The notes beneath the pieces were generated by a model, which did not search any database, was not told where the DNA came from, and saw only the letters and a program-made list of their open reading frames with translations. From positions 434,001 through 498,000 of the forward strand of contig CAWKKJ010000015.1 in the NCBI GenBank assembly GCA_963850205.1: a stretch of DNA of 64,000 nucleotides, read 5' to 3'. Below, piece after piece: positions 58,667 to 64,000 of the stretch. This stretch comes from JACVRW01 sp963850205 (GTDB lineage Bacteria; Actinomycetota; Thermoleophilia; Solirubrobacterales; Thermoleophilaceae). Position numbers and translations under genes: made by a program. Position 1 is the first letter of the stretch, and each line of letters opens with the position of its first letter.

Positions 58667-60814
58667 ATGACGGTCGGCCGCGCCCTGGTGCTCGGCGTTC
58701 CGGTGGCGATCGCCACCGCCTTGGCCGTGGTCGGGGTGTCGAGCGGCTCGCCTGCCGAACGCTGCGGCGATCATCCCTGGTGCGACACCGCGCTCGGCCC
58801 CGACGCCCGCGCGGGCCTCCTCCTCCAGAGCTTGACCCGGAGGGAGAAAATCGACCTGCTCGCAGGCGACGACCCGGAGTTCCGGCGCAGGCACTCGGCC
58901 ACGGTGGACGGCGTGCCGCGCCTGGGAGTGCCGGCGGTCTTCTACACGGACGGCCCGGTGGGACCGGTCAAGGGACCGGCGACCGAGATGCCGGCGCCGC
59001 TCGGGCTGGCGGCCGGGTTCGACGCTCGTCTGGCTCGGCGGGCCGGCGCCGTGGTGGCCCGCGAGGCGCGGGCCAAGGGAAACCACGTGGTTCACGCGCC
59101 GGCGGCGGACATCATGCGCACGCCGCTGGGCGGCCGGACCTATGAGTCGTACGGCGAGGACCCCTTCTTGGCCGGTTCCATGGCGAGCGCCTGGGTGCGA
59201 GCGGCCCAGCGAGAGCGAGTGATCGCGAACGTGAAGCACTTCGGGGCCAACAACCAGGAGGGACGCCGGGTCGCCTCGAAGCAGCTCAAGATCGTGGGTG
59301 GCCGGCTGTCGGTGAACGCGGTCGTGGACGAGCGGGCTTTGCGTGAGATCTACCTGGCGCCGTACGAGGCAGCGGTAAGACGCGGCCGGGCCGGTGCGGT
59401 GATGTGCGCTTTCAACCGGCTCAACGGCCCTTTTGCCTGCCACAGTCGCTGGCTGCTCGACCGCGTGCTGCGGCGGGACTGGGGCTTTCGCGGCTACGTG
59501 CTGGCGGACTACGGCGCGGCGAAGCCGACCCTGGTGGGCTCCGGCCTGCGCGCCGGCCTCGATCTCGATCCGTGGCCGGGCTACAAGGCCTACGCGCCCG
59601 CCGCGATCGAGAAGGCGCTCGCTGACGGCGAGGCGGGCATGGCGGACGTCGACGAGCACGTGCGCCGCGTCCTGCGGACGCTGTTTGCGCGCGGTGTGTT
59701 CGACCGTCCCTCACCGCGCTACGACGATTCCCGCATCGACTTCCGGGGTCACGCCGGCGAGGCCCGGGCCGTGGCGGAGCAAGCCGCCACCCTGTTGAAG
59801 AACGACGGCGTGCTGCCGCTCGACCCGGCGGAGGTTGGCTCGATCGCACTGATCGGCGCCGCGGCCGGCGAGCATGCCCGCGGCGGCGGCTCCTCCCAGG
59901 TCACCCCGAAGAGCGTGGTCTCCCCGCGCGCGGGCATCGAGCGCCGGGCCGGGGGCGGCATCGAGGTGCGCTTCGATCCCGGCGAGGATCTCGGCCGGGC
60001 GGCCGCGCTTGCGCGTGGGGCGGACGTGGCGGTGGTCGTGGCGGCTGACGCGAGCACCGAGGGGTTCGACAAGCGCTGCCCCGCGCTCGACTGCAGCGGC
60101 GATCAGGACCGCCTCATCGCTGCGGTGGCGGCCGCGAACCCGCGGACCGTGGTGGTGCTGGAGACCGGCGCTCCCGTGCTCACGCCCTGGCGCGGGGCGG
60201 TGGCCGCAATCCTGGAGGCCTGGTACCCGGGCTCGGCCGGCGGCGCAGCGATCGCCCGGGTGCTGTTCGGAGACGCCGACCCGGGGGGCCGGCTGCCGGT
60301 CACCTTTCCGGCGCGGGAATCACAGCTGTCCACCACCGGCGACCCGGAGGCCTACCCGGGGGTGAACGAGACCGTCCGCTACAAGGAGGGCGTTCTTGTC
60401 GGCTATCGCTGGTTCGACGCGAAGCGCATGGAGCCCGCGTTCCCGTTCGGGTTCGGCCTGTCCTACACCCGCTTCCGTTTCTCGGACCTGCGGGTGCGCG
60501 GGCGCTCGGTCGAGGTGACGGTGACCAACGCCGGCCGGCGCCGGGGGGTGGCGGTACCTCAGCTGTACGTCGAGATCCCGGCCCGCCCCGGCCTGGCGCA
60601 GCCCCCGCGCCAGCTCAAGGGGTTCGCCAAGGTCAGGCTCGCGCCCGGCCGCTCGGCTCGGGTGCGCTTCCCGCTGGCCGCCCGCACGTTCTCCTGGTGG
60701 GACCCGCGCCGCGATCGTTGGACCGTGGCGCCGGGTTGTCATCGCGTGCTGGTGGGGTCGTCCTCGCGCGATCTGCCGCTGCGGGCCTGCGCCGATCCGC
60801 CGGCGTCGTCGTAA
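58667..60814 (+). CDS. Glycoside hydrolase family 3 beta-glucosidase, exported
   Basis: 715 aa from the ATG at 58667 (GGGAGAG ribosome site). Signal peptide GRALVLGVPVAIATALAVVG. Complete GH3 layout: barrel with VPAVFYTDGPVGPVKGPATE, APAADIMRTPLGGRTYESYG, VIANVKHFGANNQEGRR and the nucleophile Asp in GYVLADYGAAKPTLVG; C-terminal alpha/beta domain with EQAATLLKNDGVLPLDP and GGGSSQVTP; final FnIII-like domain (FPFGFGLSYTRFRFSDLRV). Likely hydrolyses beta-glucosides outside the cell. Confidence 0.93.
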   Translation: MTVGRALVLGVPVAIATALAVVGVSSGSPAERCGDHPWCDTALGPDARAGLLLQSLTRREKIDLLAGDDPEFRRRHSATVDGVPRLGVPAVFYTDGPVGPVKGPATEMPAPLGLAAGFDARLARRAGAVVAREARAKGNHVVHAPAADIMRTPLGGRTYESYGEDPFLAGSMASAWVRAAQRERVIANVKHFGANNQEGRRVASKQLKIVGGRLSVNAVVDERALREIYLAPYEAAVRRGRAGAVMCAFNRLNGPFACHSRWLLDRVLRRDWGFRGYVLADYGAAKPTLVGSGLRAGLDLDPWPGYKAYAPAAIEKALADGEAGMADVDEHVRRVLRTLFARGVFDRPSPRYDDSRIDFRGHAGEARAVAEQAATLLKNDGVLPLDPAEVGSIALIGAAAGEHARGGGSSQVTPKSVVSPRAGIERRAGGGIEVRFDPGEDLGRAAALARGADVAVVVAADASTEGFDKRCPALDCSGDQDRLIAAVAAANPRTVVVLETGAPVLTPWRGAVAAILEAWYPGSAGGAAIARVLFGDADPGGRLPVTFPARESQLSTTGDPEAYPGVNETVRYKEGVLVGYRWFDAKRMEPAFPFGFGLSYTRFRFSDLRVRGRSVEVTVTNAGRRRGVAVPQLYVEIPARPGLAQPPRQLKGFAKVRLAPGRSARVRFPLAARTFSWWDPRRDRWTVAPGCHRVLVGSSSRDLPLRACADPPASS

Positions 60815-61503
60815 GGCCCCTCGAGCGGCTCCAGGTCAGGGATGCCGCCGGCCCAGGCCGCGTCCGGCGCGGGCGGCGGATAGGTCCTGGTGATGTCGCG
60901 GTCGTCGCCGCCGGCGCGGCGCATGTGGCGGTACCAGCGGCCGAAGAGCGGCGCCGCCAGGATGGCCAGCCCGGTGAGCACGAACAGCCCGGCGAGGAAC
61001 CAGAGGTGCCGGCGCAGCGGCTCGGCCTCGCCGGCGACCAGGGCGGCCCCGCCGGCCAGGATGATCGACAGCCCGATGCCGTTGTAGTAGTCGCGCGGGA
61101 AGCGCCACAGCCAGGGCACCTCGAACCACCACACGTTCCCGCGCTGAAAGCGCCGGACCGTGTAGGCGGGGTTGAGCACGAACCACAGGTAGTCCCAGAT
61201 CACGGCCAGGGTGAAGTAGGCGGCGAGGGTGATCAGCTCCCCCTCGATGGTCCAATCCACGCCCGAGACATAGGGCAGGTGGAGAAGCAGCAGCGGGATG
61301 GTGAAGGCGTACACGTGATAGCCGGTCAGCGGCCGCTCCCCCATGACCATGGCGTACACCTTCCCGAAGCGGCCCCGCTTGTAGAACCACGTGGGCAGTC
61401 GCTCGGCCCAGCCCCAGCCGCCCTCGATCTCGATCTCGATTCCCGCCAGCCCCAGCGCGTAGAACCAGAGCAGCAGCGTGCGGCCGATGTCCACCTCGTC
61501 CAT
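60739..61503 (-). CDS. Polytopic membrane protein of unknown function
   Basis: 254 aa with about six helices (GRTLLLWFYALGLAGIEIEI, GYHVYAFTIPLLLLHLPYVS, LITLAAYFTLAVIWDYLWFV, GLSIILAGGAALVAGEA, LWFLAGLFVLTGLAILAAPL) and conspicuous Trp/Tyr/Phe-rich loops (WWFEVPWLWRFPRDYYNGIG). The hydrophilic C-terminal ~45 residues overlap the end of the GH3 gene by 76 bp. No family recognised. Confidence 0.7.
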   Translation of the reverse strand: MDEVDIGRTLLLWFYALGLAGIEIEIEGGWGWAERLPTWFYKRGRFGKVYAMVMGERPLTGYHVYAFTIPLLLLHLPYVSGVDWTIEGELITLAAYFTLAVIWDYLWFVLNPAYTVRRFQRGNVWWFEVPWLWRFPRDYYNGIGLSIILAGGAALVAGEAEPLRRHLWFLAGLFVLTGLAILAAPLFGRWYRHMRRAGGDDRDITRTYPPPAPDAAWAGGIPDLEPLEGPYDDAGGSAQARSGRSREDDPTSTR

Positions 61504-61555
61504 GCGCGCAACTCTAGGCCGCCGGGCGGCGATCAGGCTTCGGCGACGGCTTGGC

Positions 61556-61876
61556 TCAGCGGCGCCGGAACCCGCGGAACAGCTTGCGCGGCGCGCCGGC
61601 CACGCCCTCCGAGGCCGGCGGCGGGCCGAGCTCGGCCACCTCCGCGGCGGAGATGGTTAGCGTGATCGCCCGCTCGGCGGTGCGGGCCACCTCAGGGGCG
61701 TCGACGAAGCGCCGTTCGCCGTCGCTGGTCTCGATCACGAGGCCGTCGAAGATGTGCTCGCGGTAGTTGTCGAGCACCTCCGCCACGGTCCCGACCTGCT
61801 CCTCCTCCGAGCTGTACACGGGCGTGCCTCGGGTGACCGCCGTGTAGTGCACCGCGTGGCCGTCATCGATCGTCAC
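61556..61876 (-). CDS. PRC-barrel-like (DUF2171-type) protein
   Basis: 106 aa: YTAVTRGTPVYSSEEEQVGT, VAEVLDNYREHIFDGLVIET, GERRFVDAPEVARTAERAIT, a pattern of beta strands seen in PRC-barrel/DUF2171 proteins, then a basic tail KLFRGFRRR. Probable RNA- or protein-binding adaptor. Three bases downstream of the next small membrane gene's stop. Confidence 0.75.
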   Translation of the reverse strand: MTIDDGHAVHYTAVTRGTPVYSSEEEQVGTVAEVLDNYREHIFDGLVIETSDGERRFVDAPEVARTAERAITLTISAAEVAELGPPPASEGVAGAPRKLFRGFRRR

Positions 61877-61879
61877 GGC

Positions 61880-62107
61880 TCAGACCGACAGGACGACGGC
61901 CGCCTCCTCGCCGCCCTCCTCCTCTTCCTCGGTGGCTGCGGTGTAGATGCCGCTGCCGATCGTGGCCAGGGCCAGGAGAACGGAGATCGCGCCGACAATC
62001 TTCTCGGCTCCCGGGGAGCCCGGGAAGTTCTCGCGGGTGATCCCGAGAAAGGAGGCGATCAGGGCCCAGGCCGCCAGCGCGATGCCGCAGACGTGGAAGG
62101 CGTTCAC
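61880..62107 (-). CDS. Small two-helix membrane protein
   Basis: 75 aa from a GTG at 62107: NAFHVCGIALAAWALIASFL, then AEKIVGAISVLLALATIGSG, and an acidic Glu-rich tail (TEEEEEGGEEAAVVLSV). Function unknown. Closely packed with the PRC-like gene. Confidence 0.7.
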   Translation of the reverse strand: MNAFHVCGIALAAWALIASFLGITRENFPGSPGAEKIVGAISVLLALATIGSGIYTAATEEEEEGGEEAAVVLSV

Positions 62108-62132
62108 GCTGCGAAACCTACCGGGCGCCCGG

Positions 62133-62408
62133 CTAGCGGTGGCCCGACGGCAGGCGCCGGCGGCCGCGCGCCGTGCGCACTCGGGCGGGCGGGCGCGAAT
62201 CGGGCCGGTTGTGCGGTCCGCGGCGCGGCGGGCGCGGCGGGTGCCGCCGGGAATGCCAGGGGTCGCGGTCGGAGCCGCCGTCGGCGTCGTCGTCTCCGGA
62301 CTCGGGCACCGGAGGCTCCCGGACCGCCCACCAGACGATCCACAGCAGCGCCGCAATCGGGATCTTCATGATCACGGCGAGCCAGAACACGGCCCAGAAC
62401 CCGCTCAT
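62133..62408 (-). CDS. Small membrane protein with basic tail
   Basis: 91 aa from the ATG at 62408: MSGFWAVFWLAVIMKIPIAA-LLWIVWW forms one or two helices, followed by an acidic patch and a long Arg/Pro/His-rich cytosolic tail (RRHPPRPPRRGPHNRP). First of the three small leftward genes. Function unknown. Confidence 0.6.
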   Translation of the reverse strand: MSGFWAVFWLAVIMKIPIAALLWIVWWAVREPPVPESGDDDADGGSDRDPWHSRRHPPRPPRRGPHNRPDSRPPARVRTARGRRRLPSGHR

Positions 62409-62471
62409 CGCGCGCAATCGTACCCGGTCGGGCCCTCGCAGAAGCGCGCTTGGCGCGCGCCCACCCGGGAA

Positions 62472-62511
62472 GGCGGGTTTGTGAGGGCGAGTCTCGTCCC
62501 TGAGACCCGCC
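62472..62511 (-). terminator. Hairpin downstream of PfkB gene
   Basis: In the 177 bp between the PfkB stop and the next gene, GGCGGGT/ACCCGCC (62472-62478, 62505-62511) encloses AGGGCGAG-T-CTCGTCCCT (62484-62501). A separate GCGCGC-TTG-GCGCGC hairpin lies near 62442-62458. Likely terminator; no gene seen in this interval. Confidence 0.5.
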
Positions 62512-62585
62512 CCCGAGGCGAACTCCGCGTCTTGCGCTCTCCCACCGAGAAGCTCCTCGCGAGGTTTACCCGCGGACGGGAGAAG

Positions 62586-63524
62586 CTAGTCCCGGGTGAG
62601 GGTGCCGGAATCGGCGGATTCGATCGAGGTCATGGCCCGGAAGGCCTCGTAGCGCTCCTCGATCTCGTCGCGGGTCAGGTGCTCGGCCCGCTCGCAGCCG
62701 AACTCCTCGACCCAGAAGGAGGCCACGGCCGAGCCGTAGGTCAGCGCCCGCCTCAGGGTCACCTCGTCGGCGGCGCCGCCCTGGGAGTCGAGGTAGCCCA
62801 GAAGCCCTCCGGCGAACGCGTCCCCGGCCCCGGTGGGATCGAGCACGCTCTCCAGCGGGTAGGCGGGCAGCGAGAAGAAGCCCTCGCCGGTGAACAGCGA
62901 CGCGCCGTACTCACCCTGCTTGACCACCACCACGCGGGGACCCAGGTCCATCACCTCCCGGGCTCCCCTGAGCAGCGTGGGCTGCTCGGTGAGCATGCGC
63001 ACCTCGTCGTCGTTCAGCAGCACGATGTCGACCGTGCCGATGGTGCGCACCAGCGAATCGCGCGTGTTCTCGATCCACAGGTTCATCGAGTCCAGGGCGG
63101 CGAGCTTGGCCTGCGGGCACTGCTCGCGCACCTCGCGCTGAAGGTCGGGCTGGATGTTGGCCAGGAACAGCAGGTCGGCGCTCTTCGAGGCCTCGGACAG
63201 CTTGGGCTGGAAGTCGCCGAACACGTTGAGCTGGGTGTCCAGCGTGCGGCGCACGTTCAGGTTCCACTCGTACTCGCCCGCCCAGAAGAACGTCCGCCCG
63301 CCGGGCACCTGCTCGATGTCGGAGGTGTCGACCCCGTGGCGGTGCAGGACGGCGTACTCGGTGTCGCCGAAGTCGTCGCCCACCGGCCCCACCACCCGCA
63401 CGTCGGTGAAGTAGCTGGCCGCGAGCGAGAAGTGCACGGCGGAGCCTCCGAGCGCGCGCTCGCGCTCGCCGAAGGGCGTCTTGATCGAGTCAAAGGCGAT
63501 GGATCCGACCACGGTCACGGACAT
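62586..63524 (-). CDS. PfkB family carbohydrate/nucleoside kinase
   Basis: 312 aa from the ATG at 63524. TVVGSIAFDSIKTPFGERER, ALGGSAVHFSLAASYFTDVR (substrate side), GPVGDDFGDTEYAVLHRHGV, and DPTGAGDAFAGGLLGYLDSQ with the anion hole and catalytic Asp. Ribokinase-fold sugar or nucleoside kinase; the GGSAVHF start resembles adenosine kinase-like members, but the substrate is uncertain. Confidence 0.88.
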   Translation of the reverse strand: MSVTVVGSIAFDSIKTPFGERERALGGSAVHFSLAASYFTDVRVVGPVGDDFGDTEYAVLHRHGVDTSDIEQVPGGRTFFWAGEYEWNLNVRRTLDTQLNVFGDFQPKLSEASKSADLLFLANIQPDLQREVREQCPQAKLAALDSMNLWIENTRDSLVRTIGTVDIVLLNDDEVRMLTEQPTLLRGAREVMDLGPRVVVVKQGEYGASLFTGEGFFSLPAYPLESVLDPTGAGDAFAGGLLGYLDSQGGAADEVTLRRALTYGSAVASFWVEEFGCERAEHLTRDEIEERYEAFRAMTSIESADSGTLTRD

Positions 63525-63552
63525 GCGGCCCGACAGCGTAGCCTTCGCCGCC

Positions 63553-64000
63553 GTGCGTGCGGTCCAGATCGAGGAGTTCGGCGGACCGGAGGTGCTCGAG
63601 CTGGTGGACGCGCCCCGGCCGGAGCCCGGCGACGGCGAGGTGCTGATCGAGGTGTCACGGGCCGGCCTGAACTTCGCCGACACCCACCAGCGCGAGAACT
63701 CGTACCTGGCCCGCTACGAGGTCCCGCTGATCCTCGGCGGCGAGGTCGCCGGCCGCACCCAGGACGGTCGCCGGGTGATCGCTCTGCTGCCGAGCGGGGG
63801 TTACGCCGAATACGCCGTGGCGCCGCGGGAGTCGGTGTTCGAGATCCCCGACGGCCTCGACGAGGGCGCTGCCCTCGCCCTGCTGATCCAGGGGCTCACC
63901 GCCTGGCACCTCCACCGGACCTGCGCGAAGCTGGCCGCCGGCGAGTCGGTGGTCGTGGTCTCGGGCGCGGGCGGCGTGGGCAGCCTGGCCGTGCAGCTGG
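63553..64000 (+). CDS. Zinc-less quinone-oxidoreductase-like MDR protein (runs off the window)
   Basis: 149 codons visible from a GTG at 63553 (an in-frame ATG at 63523 overlaps the PfkB start). RAVQIEEFGGPEVLELVDAP, VSRAGLNFADTHQRENSYLA, GYAEYAVAPRESVFEIPDGL, ALLIQGLTAWHLHRTCAKLA and the nucleotide loop SGAGGVGSLAVQL: medium-chain reductase of the quinone oxidoreductase (QOR) type. The catalytic-zinc Cys is absent. Cut by the window edge. Confidence 0.88.
   Translation, partial: MRAVQIEEFGGPEVLELVDAPRPEPGDGEVLIEVSRAGLNFADTHQRENSYLARYEVPLILGGEVAGRTQDGRRVIALLPSGGYAEYAVAPRESVFEIPDGLDEGAALALLIQGLTAWHLHRTCAKLAAGESVVVVSGAGGVGSLAVQL

Overview
The window is very GC-rich, densely packed DNA with many four-base gene overlaps. 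Gene content (ECF sigma with an RskA-like anti-sigma, a LAL-type LuxR regulator, Kgd-type 2-oxoglutarate dehydrogenase, trans-acting enoyl reductase, CopC-CopD fusion, GAP-family membrane protein) points to an Actinomycetota chromosome. My impression is class Thermoleophilia (Solirubrobacterales-like), but that is inference from gene content only. I see no phage, plasmid or transposase genes and no CRISPR array. About eight single-base frameshifts sit in otherwise well-conserved genes, so many may be sequencing or assembly errors.

Layout. 0-5.4 kb: end of a P450, a GAP-family membrane protein, DUF4126 and YoaK-type membrane proteins, a cardiolipin synthase, an alpha/beta hydrolase and an SDR. 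5.3-8.8 kb: a tightly overlapping lipid-modification operon (membrane protein, FAD oxidoreductase, DUF1365, cyclopropane-synthase-like methyltransferase). 8.9-11.6 kb: cNMP-binding protein, enoyl reductase, GH3 enzyme. 11.8-21.1 kb: a phosphate/polyphosphate island (ppk1, sixA, ppx, phoU, pstBACS, two winged-helix regulators) with two arrays of 11-bp-spaced PHO-box-like repeats. 21-28.6 kb: PHP phosphatase, then a copper locus reading left (YcnI, CopC-CopD, an uncharacterised secreted protein, two small membrane proteins), and reading right a cupredoxin-like protein, a large membrane protein, a 45-aa membrane protein and ppk2.

28.8-40.5 kb: small stress, VOC, SRPBCC, cupin, DUF1772 and dihydrofolate-reductase-like genes around a 944-aa LAL regulator. 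Two promoters there share an identical 34-bp element. An ArsR operon with its own operator follows. 40.6 kb: tRNA-Asp. 41.9-48.8 kb: a giant E2-E1 2-oxoglutarate dehydrogenase fusion carrying two lipoyl domains, divergent from an AGPS-like flavoenzyme and an MBL hydrolase. 48.8-56.3 kb: LysM protein, metF, anti-sigma/sigma pair, two hypotheticals, MOSC, an AbiEi/DUF559-like gene bracketed by 19-bp direct repeats, moaA, and an OFA-family transporter with a small partner. 56.3-64 kb: HD hydrolase, citrate synthase, GH3 beta-glucosidase, small membrane and PRC-like proteins, a PfkB kinase and the start of a quinone-oxidoreductase-like gene.

How parts work together. PstSCAB/PhoU import phosphate, Ppk1/Ppk2/Ppx make and use polyphosphate, and the two OmpR-type regulators are likely wired to the PHO-box arrays. 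The copper locus combines CopC, CopD and YcnI, and its uncharacterised third secreted protein is also predicted to begin with histidine after signal cleavage. The LAL regulator probably activates its own NmrA-LAL operon and the neighbouring reductase operon through the shared 34-bp box.
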